Assembly: GCF_015163075.1 (NCBI RefSeq)
Contig: NZ_JADDXU010000010.1
Coordinates: 186,001-250,000 of the forward strand
Reading direction: 5' to 3'
Origin: Streptomyces justiciae
Lineage (GTDB): Bacteria > Actinomycetota > Actinomycetes > Streptomycetales > Streptomycetaceae
Length of the DNA: 64,000 nucleotides
Shown here: piece after piece, positions 1 through 8,094 of the stretch
Numbering within the stretch: position 1 is the stretch's first letter
How the letters are laid out: every line of letters begins with the position of its first letter
Position numbers and translations under genes: made by a program
Notes under the pieces: generated by a model
What the model saw: the letters and a program-made list of their open reading frames with translations, nothing else
What the model was told of the DNA's origin: nothing
Database searches by the model: none

Positions 1-41
1 AGGAGAACGCCGCTGAGTGGACCCTGTTCGACATCAGCTGA
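1..41 (+). CDS. 3' end of an unidentified gene (partial)
   Basis: Reading from base 3, codons give ENAAEWTLFDIS followed by TGA at 39-41. The codons have Streptomyces-like GC-rich third positions and the gene would converge on the laccase gene 15 bases away. Only twelve residues are visible, so no family can be named. The alternative is that this is intergenic sequence with a chance open frame. Confidence 0.4.
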   Translation, partial: ENAAEWTLFDIS

Positions 42-56
42 CCCCGCTCACCAGAA

Positions 57-1019
57 CTAGTGCTCATGCGGTTCGTACCCCGGAATCGTCCCGTCCGTCT
101 TCTTCACCAGGAACAGCCCCACCATCCCCATGTCCGAGTGGCTCTGGACATGGCAGTGGTACATCCACGCGCCCGCTCCGACGCCCTCCCCCGCGATCAC
201 CTGGAAGCCGAAGGAGTCCGCCGGGCCCACGATCTTGTTGTCGATGACCTGGCTCGGGTCGTCGGGGCCGGTGAGGGTGCCGGTGCGGTTGTCCGCCCAG
301 CGGTGACCGTGCATGTGGAACGTGTGGTAGTACTCGCCGTGCGTGATCATCACGAACTCGACCCGATCACCCACCGTCGCCTCGAAGTTCGGACCCGAGT
401 GCGCGGGCTTGTTGTTGATGAGCATGTCGTTGAAGACGATCGTGTGGGTCGCGTCCGGGAGGATGTCGCCCTTGCGGCGGACGATCACCGGGCCGTACAG
501 GCCTTTGCGGATGCCGCCCGTGCCGTGTTCCGTGCCGACCACGTGGTCGTGGTAGTGCCAGTAGCCCGCACTCCCCGCCCGCCACGTGCCGTCCTTGCGG
601 CGGCCGGGGGCATGGGTGCGCCAGGTGTAGGTGCGGGTGCCGCCCGGTTCGACGTCGCTCTTGTTCAACTTCGTGCCGTCGCTGGAGATCTCGTAGTCCA
701 GGCCGTGGACGTGGAGGCTCGCCGCCACGTCCATCGTGTTCTCGAACTCGATGTGCAGCGTGTCACCCTCGTTGAGCTCGATCAGCGGGCCCGGGACCGT
801 CGCCTTGCCCTTCTCGAAGCCGTAGCCCATCTGCCCGTCGGCGAGTTTCTCGGCGTACAGCTTGATGTGCCGGACCTCCCCGCCCGCCGGGGCCGTCTTG
901 GCCGGGGTGTCGGCACTCGCGGCCTCCGGTGCCGTGGACAACGATGTCGCGACGGTCCCGGCGCCCACCACCGCCGCGCCGCCCAGCAGCATCCTCCGAT
1001 TGAACCCGCGTCTGTCCAT
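57..1019 (-). CDS. Two-domain small laccase (multicopper oxidase), Tat-exported
   Basis: Oxidises phenols and similar substrates while reducing oxygen to water, outside the cell. The 320-residue protein starts with a twin-arginine leader (DRRGFNRRMLLGG) and holds two cupredoxin domains. All copper ligands of the Streptomyces SLAC/EpoA family are visible: H103, H105, H157, H159, H232, H235, H237, H288, C289, H290, H294 and axial M299, a one-residue offset from the published SLAC numbering as I remember it. The ATG has a GGGGAG ribosome site upstream. Two-domain laccases act as trimers (family knowledge). It is divergent from the ThuA/PQQ gene. A role in phenolic release upstream of the van and pca pathways is inferred. 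Confidence 0.93.
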   Translation of the reverse strand: MDRRGFNRRMLLGGAAVVGAGTVATSLSTAPEAASADTPAKTAPAGGEVRHIKLYAEKLADGQMGYGFEKGKATVPGPLIELNEGDTLHIEFENTMDVAASLHVHGLDYEISSDGTKLNKSDVEPGGTRTYTWRTHAPGRRKDGTWRAGSAGYWHYHDHVVGTEHGTGGIRKGLYGPVIVRRKGDILPDATHTIVFNDMLINNKPAHSGPNFEATVGDRVEFVMITHGEYYHTFHMHGHRWADNRTGTLTGPDDPSQVIDNKIVGPADSFGFQVIAGEGVGAGAWMYHCHVQSHSDMGMVGLFLVKKTDGTIPGYEPHEH

Positions 1020-1208
1020 GCGGAACTCCCCAGCCTGGTAAGGAATTTGCAGAGACGTACCTGTGACGAACCTGTGCGACGGTACCGGCCGTTCCGCTGT
1101 TTATCCACACTCAGGACAAAGTTGGCCCCAACTCGGTCATAGGTATTGGCGAGTTGCGCAAAGACGTCTAGCTTCCTTGGCGCTGTCGCTGTGACCGAGG
1201 AGGTGCCC

Positions 1209-3689
1209 ATGCACTTACGAGGGTTGAGCACGAGAAGACGGATCGGTGTGGCGGGCGTGACCGCCGGGGTCGTCGTGGCCGGGCTGTTGTCCGGTCCCGC
1301 CGCCACCGCGCGCCCGGCGCCCGAACCACCGCTGACAACGATGTCCGTGAAGTCGCCGCCGGGCGGCGCGAATGTACGGGTGCTGCTCTTCTACGGGTCC
1401 GCCGCGTCCGGCGAGGAGTCGCCGGTGGTGAACGCCGGGATCGAGGCGATCGAGAAGATCGGGCTGTCCGGCCCGGCCGAGCAGCGGTTCAAGACCGTGG
1501 CCACGGACGACGCCTCGGTGTTCACCGATGAGACCAAGCTGGGGCGTTACAACGCGATCGTCTTCCTCACCGGGGGCGGTGACATCCTCGATCCCGAGCA
1601 GGAGGCGGGGCTCGAGGCCTATATGGAGGCCGGTGGCGGGTTCGTCGGCATCCATGACGCCGCGCGGGCCGAGCCGTACTCGGACTGGTTCACGGGGCTC
1701 GTCGGCGCCCGCCCTGCCGCCTCCAGCCCAACCGCCGTACAGCGCGCGGTCGTTGAAGTGGGCGACCGGCAGCATCCGGCGACCAAGGACCTGCCGGTGC
1801 AGTGGAAACGGCCGGATCAGTGGTTCAACTGGGCCAAGAACCCGTCGGGTTCCGTGCACACCGTGGCCCGGGTGCGCGAGTCGACGTATCAGCCCGGCGA
1901 CGGGAAGAACGGCTGGGACCACCCGGTCAGTTGGTGCCGTGACTACGACGGCGGACGCTCCTTCTACACCGGCATGGGCGGCACCGTCTCCTCGTACGAC
2001 GAGACCGACTTCCGTGCCCATCTGCGCGGCGCGCTGCTGTGGACGACGCGGCTGGTGCAGGCCGACTGCAAGGCCACCATCACCGGCAACTACAAGGCCG
2101 AGCGTCTCACCCAGCCCAACCAGCCGGGCCAGAACGACCAGATCGGCGAGCCGCACGGCCTGGTCACGGCACCGGACGGGCGGGTGCTCTACATCGGCCG
2201 GGGCGGCGCCGACTCCTCCCAGCCGGTGGTCACCGACTGGAACAACCCCGACATCGGCAAGGGCAAGGGCGAGATCCACGTCTACGACCCGAAGACCAAG
2301 AAGGTGACGCTCGCGGGTGCCCTGACCGTCTTCGGCAACAAGGGCGGCGGCGACGAGCTGGTGAAGGTCGAGGAGGGGCTCCTCGGCATCGAGCTCGATC
2401 CCCGGTTCGAGGAGAACGGGTGGGTGTATCTGCACTACACCCCGCACTCGCAGATCAACCGCGAGACCAGGACGGCCGAGCGGCGCGTCTCCCGCTTCAC
2501 CCTCGACCTCGCCACCAACAAGCTGGACCTGGGCAGCGAGAAGGTACTGCTCAAGTGGCCGGTGCAGATCCACAGTTGCTGCCACGCGGGCGGCGGAATG
2601 ACCTGGGACTCCAAGGGCAACCTGTACATCGCGACCGGTGACAACAACTCCAGCCGCTTCAGCGACGGTTACTCGGGCAACAACCCGGAGCCGAACTACA
2701 AGGGCGTCTCCTTCGCCGACGCGCGCCGCACCGCCGGCAACACCAACAACCTCAACGGCAAGATCCTGCGCATCCACCCGGAGGCCGACGGGACGTACAC
2801 CCTGCCCGCCGGGAACCTCTTCACCGGGCAGGAGACCGACGAGGGCGGCGGCAAGACACGCGGCGAGATCTATGTGATGGGCGTCAGGAACCCGGCCCGC
2901 ATCTTCGTCGACAAGAAGACCGACATCCTCTACGCGGGGTGGGTCGGCCCGGACGCCTCGGCGCCCTCGACGACCTGGGGCCCGGCGAAGTACGACACGT
3001 TCGCCGTCATCACCAAGGCGAGCAACCGGGGTTGGCCGTACTGCATGGGCAACAAGCAGCCCTACCGCGACCGCAACCTCCCCGATCCGACGAAACCGCT
3101 CGGCTGGTACGACTGCGACCACCCGAAGAACGAGTCCCCGAACAACGACGGCCTCGTCAACCTCCCGCCGGTCACCGGCAACAACATCTGGTACTCGCCC
3201 CAGGGCGGCGCCCCGGACTTCCCGCGCGACGCGAACGGCATCCCGTCGTACAAGCAGGAGGAGTCCACGTATCTGCTGCCGTGGCTCAAGGGCGGCGGGC
3301 AGGCCGCGATGAACGGGCCGGTCTACCGCTACGACGCCGCGAGCGCGAGTGACGTGAAGTGGCCCTCGTACTGGGACGGCAAGTGGTTCGTCGGCGACTT
3401 CTACGACGCCGACCAGCCGCGCAACGCGGTCATCACCGACCCGAAGAACCATGGTGACGGTGGACTCCCGGTCCACTCCGAGTCGTTGAAGAAGATCGTC
3501 CCGATCGGCAACGACGGCATCAAGAACCTCATGGACTGGAAGTTCGGTCCGGACGGCTCGCTCTACGTCCTCGACTACGGCCGGGGTTTCTTCACCTCGG
3601 ACGGCAAGTCGGCGCTGTGGCGGGTCACTTACACGGGCGGTGGTCCGACACCTGCCGCTGATCAGCTGGCGAGGGGGGCAGCGCAGTGA
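1209..3689 (+). CDS. Secreted ThuA domain / PQQ-type sugar dehydrogenase fusion
   Basis: An 826-residue exported protein. After a signal peptide (about residues 1-36) comes a ThuA-like domain (about 35-280, with LTGGGDILDPEQ and GFVGIHDAAR), then a glucose/sorbosone dehydrogenase-type beta-propeller (about 300-800, with EPHGLVTAPDGR and a SCCHAGGGM segment near 455). ThuA proteins process keto-disaccharides and the propeller family oxidises sugars with PQQ; the actual substrate here is unknown. The start at 1209 is chosen because GAGGAGG lies 7-10 bases upstream; an in-frame ATG at 1146 lacks such a site. Codon 3 is TTA, the only clear one in the window, suggesting bldA dependence. It overlaps the next gene by four bases. 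Confidence 0.85.
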   Translation: MHLRGLSTRRRIGVAGVTAGVVVAGLLSGPAATARPAPEPPLTTMSVKSPPGGANVRVLLFYGSAASGEESPVVNAGIEAIEKIGLSGPAEQRFKTVATDDASVFTDETKLGRYNAIVFLTGGGDILDPEQEAGLEAYMEAGGGFVGIHDAARAEPYSDWFTGLVGARPAASSPTAVQRAVVEVGDRQHPATKDLPVQWKRPDQWFNWAKNPSGSVHTVARVRESTYQPGDGKNGWDHPVSWCRDYDGGRSFYTGMGGTVSSYDETDFRAHLRGALLWTTRLVQADCKATITGNYKAERLTQPNQPGQNDQIGEPHGLVTAPDGRVLYIGRGGADSSQPVVTDWNNPDIGKGKGEIHVYDPKTKKVTLAGALTVFGNKGGGDELVKVEEGLLGIELDPRFEENGWVYLHYTPHSQINRETRTAERRVSRFTLDLATNKLDLGSEKVLLKWPVQIHSCCHAGGGMTWDSKGNLYIATGDNNSSRFSDGYSGNNPEPNYKGVSFADARRTAGNTNNLNGKILRIHPEADGTYTLPAGNLFTGQETDEGGGKTRGEIYVMGVRNPARIFVDKKTDILYAGWVGPDASAPSTTWGPAKYDTFAVITKASNRGWPYCMGNKQPYRDRNLPDPTKPLGWYDCDHPKNESPNNDGLVNLPPVTGNNIWYSPQGGAPDFPRDANGIPSYKQEESTYLLPWLKGGGQAAMNGPVYRYDAASASDVKWPSYWDGKWFVGDFYDADQPRNAVITDPKNHGDGGLPVHSESLKKIVPIGNDGIKNLMDWKFGPDGSLYVLDYGRGFFTSDGKSALWRVTYTGGGPTPAADQLARGAAQ

Positions 3690-5878
3690 CACGGCAACGA
3701 AGAGTCCTCACCGCCCTGTTGGCGGCGGTGCTGATGCTGCTCGGTCTCCAGGCCGTGCCGAGCACGGCACAACCCGAACAGGCCGCCGCCGCCCAGACGC
3801 TCACCTGGACCGCCGGCGACGACATCACGAAGTACACGTCGGCGCCGACGACCGCCGTGGCCGGTCAGGCGACGATCGTCTTCGAGAACAGCGCGGCGAC
3901 CGGCAACACCACCGGCATGCCGCACACGTTGACCTTCGTGACGAGCGATCCCGAGTTCAACAGCGATGTCCAACTCAACATCCTGGCCAACCCGAACGAC
4001 GACATGGGCGGCCGGCACACCGCCGAGGTCACGCTCACCCCGGGCCGCTACTTCTACCACTGCACGATCTCGGGCCACGGCTCGATGCAGGGCATCCTCG
4101 TGGTGACGGAGGGCGGCGGCTCGGACACCACGCCGCCGCAGACGTCCGCGCAGGTCACCGGGACGCAGAACGCGCAGGGCGAGTACGTCGGTTCGGCGAG
4201 CGTCGCGATCAGCGCCACCGACGACGGCGGCTCCGGGGTCGACAGCGTCCAGTACGCGATCGGCGACACGGGCGAGTGGCTGCCGTACACCACCCCGGTC
4301 GTCGTCGACCAGGTGGGCAGTCACAAGATCCGTTACCGGGCGCTCGACAAGGCGGGGAACGTCTCCGCCGAGAAGAGCGTCGCGTTCACGGTGGTGCCGC
4401 CGGCCTCCGACGACACCACGCCGCCGGACACCTCGGCGACGGTGACCGGTGAACAGGACGCCGACGGGGCCTACTTCGACATGGCGACGGTGACCGTGTC
4501 GGCCTCCGACACCGGCTCCGGGGTCAACACCATCGAGTACGCCCTCGGCACCGGGGCCTGGCAGCCGTACACCGCCCCCGTGATGGTGCACCAGCTCGGC
4601 ACCCACACCGTGCGCTACCGGGCCACCGACAAGGCGGGGAACGTGTCCGCCGAGAAGAGCGTCCAGTTCAAGGTCGTGGCGACGCCCACGCCGGACACCA
4701 CCGCGCCGGTGACGGGGGTGACCGTCGAGGGCACCAAGAACTCGGACGGGGCCTACATCGGCAACGCCAAGGTGACCGTGAGCGCGACGGACGAGGGCGG
4801 TTCCGGGGTCGACCGGATCGAGTACTCGATCGACGGCGGTCCGTATCTCGCGTACACCGCCCCGGTGGTCGTCGACCGCGCGGGCACTCACACGCTCGCC
4901 TACCGGGCCACCGACAAGGCGGGCAACACCGCCGCGGCCCGCACCGTGACCTTCACGGTGGTGTCGAGCCAGGTGCCCGCGCCCAACTGCCCGGAGTTCG
5001 ACGAGCGGTTGACGGTGATCGTCGGTGACGTCGACTCGGGGGTACCGAACCGGCTGACCGACAACCGGTGCCGGATCAACGAGTTGATCGAGGACGAGAA
5101 GGAGTGGACGTCCCACGCGCTGTTCCTCAAGCACGTGAAGACGGTCCTGGACAAGCTCCTCAAGGAAGGCGTCGTCGACCAGCGCGAGTACAACGCCATC
5201 CAGAAGGCCGCCCGCCAGTCCGGGATCGGCAAGCCCGGGCAGACCGAGGGCTACCGGAAGATCCTCGACGGCAGCCCCGAGTCGTTCGCCAAGTGGCAGC
5301 AGGTGGGCGGGGGTTCGTTCGGGCTGAACGCCGACGGGTCCATCACCTCCGGGACGACCAAGGGCGGGCTCGGCATGCTGTGGTTCCCCGAGCGCAAGTA
5401 CGGTGACTTCTCGCTCCGCCTCCAGTGGCGCGACGACGCTCCCGGCACCGGCAACGCCAACGCGGGTGTGTTCGTGCGCTTCCCGTGGGTCCATGACCAC
5501 CCCGAGGAGTCCCGTCCGGAATGGGTCGCCATCAAGTACGGGCACGAGGTGCAGGTCCTGGACCGGCCCGACGGCGACATGTACAAGACCGGCTCGATCT
5601 ACGGCTTCGACCGCGTGGGCCTGGCCGGCGCGGGCGTGACGCAGAAGGGCACCTGGAACGACTACGAGATCCGGGTGGTCGACCAGCACTACTCGGTCTA
5701 CCGCAACGGCGTGCTCATCAACGAGTTCGACAACACCGGCGGCCAGGACTTCGTCCCGCCCCGCTCGGACGACCCGGGCACGGACGGCAGACGGTTCGCC
5801 TCCGGCTACGTCGGACTCCAGGTGCACGGCACGACGGACGTCATCTCCTACCGGGACGTGCGGATCAAGGAGTTGTAG
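3686..5878 (+). CDS. Secreted cupredoxin / Ig-like repeat / DUF1080 (3-keto-disaccharide hydrolase) protein
   Basis: A 730-residue exported protein starting with GTG that overlaps the previous stop (GTGA), so the two are surely cotranslated. A signal peptide covers about residues 1-35. A plastocyanin-like domain follows (about 36-145) with type 1 copper ligands in PHTLTF and YHCTISGHGSM. Three near-identical repeats of about 95 residues (from about 147, 242 and 337) share TTPP, GSGV and YRA.DKAGN motifs and resemble bacterial Ig-like/OmpL47 repeats. After a linker, the C-terminal 230 residues form a LamG-like DUF1080 domain. The fusion suggests an extracellular copper protein tied to keto-sugar hydrolysis with the ThuA/PQQ partner; substrate and electron route are unknown. 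Confidence 0.85.
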   Translation: MTRQRRVLTALLAAVLMLLGLQAVPSTAQPEQAAAAQTLTWTAGDDITKYTSAPTTAVAGQATIVFENSAATGNTTGMPHTLTFVTSDPEFNSDVQLNILANPNDDMGGRHTAEVTLTPGRYFYHCTISGHGSMQGILVVTEGGGSDTTPPQTSAQVTGTQNAQGEYVGSASVAISATDDGGSGVDSVQYAIGDTGEWLPYTTPVVVDQVGSHKIRYRALDKAGNVSAEKSVAFTVVPPASDDTTPPDTSATVTGEQDADGAYFDMATVTVSASDTGSGVNTIEYALGTGAWQPYTAPVMVHQLGTHTVRYRATDKAGNVSAEKSVQFKVVATPTPDTTAPVTGVTVEGTKNSDGAYIGNAKVTVSATDEGGSGVDRIEYSIDGGPYLAYTAPVVVDRAGTHTLAYRATDKAGNTAAARTVTFTVVSSQVPAPNCPEFDERLTVIVGDVDSGVPNRLTDNRCRINELIEDEKEWTSHALFLKHVKTVLDKLLKEGVVDQREYNAIQKAARQSGIGKPGQTEGYRKILDGSPESFAKWQQVGGGSFGLNADGSITSGTTKGGLGMLWFPERKYGDFSLRLQWRDDAPGTGNANAGVFVRFPWVHDHPEESRPEWVAIKYGHEVQVLDRPDGDMYKTGSIYGFDRVGLAGAGVTQKGTWNDYEIRVVDQHYSVYRNGVLINEFDNTGGQDFVPPRSDDPGTDGRRFASGYVGLQVHGTTDVISYRDVRIKEL

Positions 5879-5946
5879 TCCCGTCTTGCGGATCAAGGAG
5901 TGGTAGTCCCGTCCTTGCGGATCAAGGAGTGGTAGTCCCGTCCTTG
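5861..5946. repeat. Three tandem copies of a 28/29-bp unit at a convergent gene junction
   Basis: Units occupy 5861-5888 (28 bp), 5889-5917 and 5918-5946 (29 bp). The last two are identical; the first differs by one substitution and one deletion. Copy 1 contains the stop codon of the cupredoxin gene and copy 3 encodes the last residues and stop of the ligD-type gene. The duplication therefore lies exactly between and inside the ends of two converging genes. Confidence 0.95.
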
Positions 5947-6947
5947 CGGGCCCTGCTCGGCTGTACCCGCTTGGGTTCCCCCGGCATCTTCGGATACTCG
6001 GGCGGGTACGGCAGATCACCGAGCCCGTGGTCGTGCTCGTCGCGGCGGGCCAGCTCCAGCAGGGCCTCCAGCGAGAACGCGTGATCGTCCATGTCCGCGT
6101 GCACATCGCCGAGTTCGGCGAAGCGCGCGGGCATGGTCGCGAGATCGAAGTCCTGCGGATGCGCCACGCCCACCTCGTCCCAGCGCAGGGGTGCGGAGAC
6201 GGGGGCGTGCGGTCGGGGTCGTACCGAATAGGCGGACGCGATCGTGCGGTCCCTGGCGGTCTGGTTGTAGTCGATGAAGATGCGCTCGCCGCGCTCCTCC
6301 TTCCACCACTTGATCGTCACGTGGTCCGGCATCCGCCGTTCCATCTCCCGCCCGACCGCGATCGCGGCCCGCCGCACCTGGGTGAAGGTCCAGCGCGGCT
6401 CGATCGGCACGAACACATGCAGTCCGCGTCCGCCGGACGTCTTGGGCCAGCCGCGCAGCCCGCCGAACTCCTCCAGCACGGCCCGGAGTTCACCGGCCGC
6501 GCGGACGGCGTCGTCGTAGTCGGTGCCGGGCTGCGGGTCGAGGTCGATGCGGAGTTCGTCGGGGCGGTCGACGTCGTCACGCCGTACCGGCCACGGATGG
6601 AAGGTGAGCGTGCCGAACTGGGCAGCCCACAGGACCGCGGCCTCCTCCGTGGGGCACATCTCGTCCGCGCTGCGGCCGCTCGGGAAGGTGATGTGGGCGG
6701 TCGGGATCCAGTCGGGCATGTTCTTGGGCGCGCGCTTCTGGAAGAAGTTCTCGCCCGTCACGCCGTCGGGATAGCGCTCCAGGGTGGTGGGGCGGTTGCG
6801 CAGGGCGCGCAGGATGCCGGGGGCGACGGCGATGTAGTACCGGGCCAGGTCCAGCTTGGTGAAACCGCGCTCCGGGAAGAAGATCTTGTCCGGGCTGGAC
6901 AGCCGTACGGTCCGCCCTCCCACCTCAAGCTCCACCGCGTCACCCAT
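5922..6947 (-). CDS. ligD: LigD-type primase/polymerase domain protein (NHEJ)
   Basis: A 341-residue stand-alone LigD polymerase domain: archaeo-eukaryotic primase fold that adds nucleotides at broken ends during Ku-dependent end joining. Visible family marks are TKLDLARYY, the metal-binding aspartates in LRIDLDPQ, SGGRGLHVFVPI and TIASAYSVRPRP. It is divergent from an ATP-dependent ligase gene only 75 bp away, so the pair likely forms a split end-joining module; no ku gene is present in the window. The start at 6947 is preceded by TACCGT seven bases upstream and no Shine-Dalgarno, a pattern of leaderless transcription. Its last codons lie within the 29-bp tandem repeat. Confidence 0.92.
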   Translation of the reverse strand: MGDAVELEVGGRTVRLSSPDKIFFPERGFTKLDLARYYIAVAPGILRALRNRPTTLERYPDGVTGENFFQKRAPKNMPDWIPTAHITFPSGRSADEMCPTEEAAVLWAAQFGTLTFHPWPVRRDDVDRPDELRIDLDPQPGTDYDDAVRAAGELRAVLEEFGGLRGWPKTSGGRGLHVFVPIEPRWTFTQVRRAAIAVGREMERRMPDHVTIKWWKEERGERIFIDYNQTARDRTIASAYSVRPRPHAPVSAPLRWDEVGVAHPQDFDLATMPARFAELGDVHADMDDHAFSLEALLELARRDEHDHGLGDLPYPPEYPKMPGEPKRVQPSRARKDGTTTP

Positions 6948-7022
6948 GCGAGCCACGGTAGGCCAGCACGACAACCCTCGCATACCGGGCGAAATCCATC
7001 GGGGGCCAGCAGAATCGGAGGC

Positions 7023-8093
7023 ATGGATCTGCCGGTCATGCCTCCCGTGAAGCCCATGCTCGCCAAGTCGGTCGCGAAGATCCCGCCGGGCATGCAGTAC
7101 GAGGCGAAGTGGGACGGGTTCCGGGCCATCGTGTTCCGGGACGGGACCGACATCGAGCTCGGCAGCCGCACCGGAAAGCCCCTGACCAGGTACTTCCCGG
7201 AGCTGGTGGAGGCGCTCAGGGAGCGGGTGCCCAAGCGCTGCGTGCTGGACGGGGAGATCGTCATCGCCCGCGACGGGCGGCTCGACTTCGACGCGCTCAC
7301 CGAGCGCATCCACCCGGCCGACTCCCGGGTGCGGACCCTCGCCGAGCGCACCCCGGCGTCCTTCGTGGCCTTCGACCTGCTGGCGCTCGCCGACGAGTCT
7401 CTCCTCGACGTCCCGCTGACCGACCGCCGGGCGCTGCTCACCAGAGCCCTGACCGAGGTCACCCCGCCGGTGCACCTCGCTCCCGCGACGACCGACATCG
7501 ACGTCGCCCAGAACTGGTTCGAGCAGTACGAGGGGGCCGGCCTCGACGGCGTCATCGCCAAGCCGCTCGGCCTGCGCTACCTCCAGGACGAGCGCGCGAT
7601 GTTCAAGGTCAAGCACGAGCGGACCGCGGACGTGGTCGTCGCCGGCTACCGCCTCCACAAGAGCGGGCCCGTCGTCGGCTCCCTGCTCCTGGGGCTGTAC
7701 GACGACCATGGCGCCCTCCAGCACGTGGGCGTGTCGGCCGCCTTCACCATGAAACGGCGCGCGGAGCTGGTCGAGGAGCTGGAGCCGCTGCGCATGGACG
7801 ACGTCACGGGGCACCCCTGGGCGGCCTGGTCGGACGAGGCCGCCCACGAGACGGCACGGCTGCCGGGGGCGCCCAGCCGCTGGTCGGGCAAGAAGGACCT
7901 GTCCTGGGTGCCGCTGCGGCCCGAGCGGGTCGCCGAAGTGGCGTACGACCACATGGAGAACGGGGCCCGCTTCCGGCACACGGCCCGCTTCCGCCGCTGG
8001 CGCCCGGACCGCACGCCGGAGAGCTGCACGTACGGGCAGCTGGAGGAGCCGGTGCGCTACGACCTGGACGAGATCCTCGGCACGGCCGACTGA
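7023..8093 (+). CDS. ATP-dependent DNA ligase (LigC/LigD ligase-domain type)
   Basis: Seals DNA nicks using ATP. The 356-residue protein has the nucleotidyltransferase motif I EAKWDGFR with the adenylated lysine, motif III-like FVAFDLLA, motif IV DGVIAK and motif V FKVKH, followed by an OB-fold. Its length fits a ligase domain without nuclease or polymerase, matching stand-alone actinobacterial LigC-type enzymes. It is divergent from the polymerase-domain gene, so the two may work together in end joining or base repair (inference). CAGAAT lies seven bases before the ATG, so the transcript may be leaderless, although GGAGG also sits just before the start at a short distance. Confidence 0.92.
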   Translation: MDLPVMPPVKPMLAKSVAKIPPGMQYEAKWDGFRAIVFRDGTDIELGSRTGKPLTRYFPELVEALRERVPKRCVLDGEIVIARDGRLDFDALTERIHPADSRVRTLAERTPASFVAFDLLALADESLLDVPLTDRRALLTRALTEVTPPVHLAPATTDIDVAQNWFEQYEGAGLDGVIAKPLGLRYLQDERAMFKVKHERTADVVVAGYRLHKSGPVVGSLLLGLYDDHGALQHVGVSAAFTMKRRAELVEELEPLRMDDVTGHPWAAWSDEAAHETARLPGAPSRWSGKKDLSWVPLRPERVAEVAYDHMENGARFRHTARFRRWRPDRTPESCTYGQLEEPVRYDLDEILGTAD

Positions 8094-8094
8094 C

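Noticed and set aside
1215..3692. Long minus-strand open frame of 825 codons opposite the ThuA/PQQ gene
   Set aside because: It is a GC-rich antisense shadow: composition is Arg/Val/Gly-biased, no domain is seen, and the plus strand shows clear homologous domains and a ribosome site.
3662..6106. Long minus-strand open frame opposite the cupredoxin gene
   Set aside because: Shadow of the repeat-containing plus-strand gene; its repeats merely mirror the Ig-like repeats.
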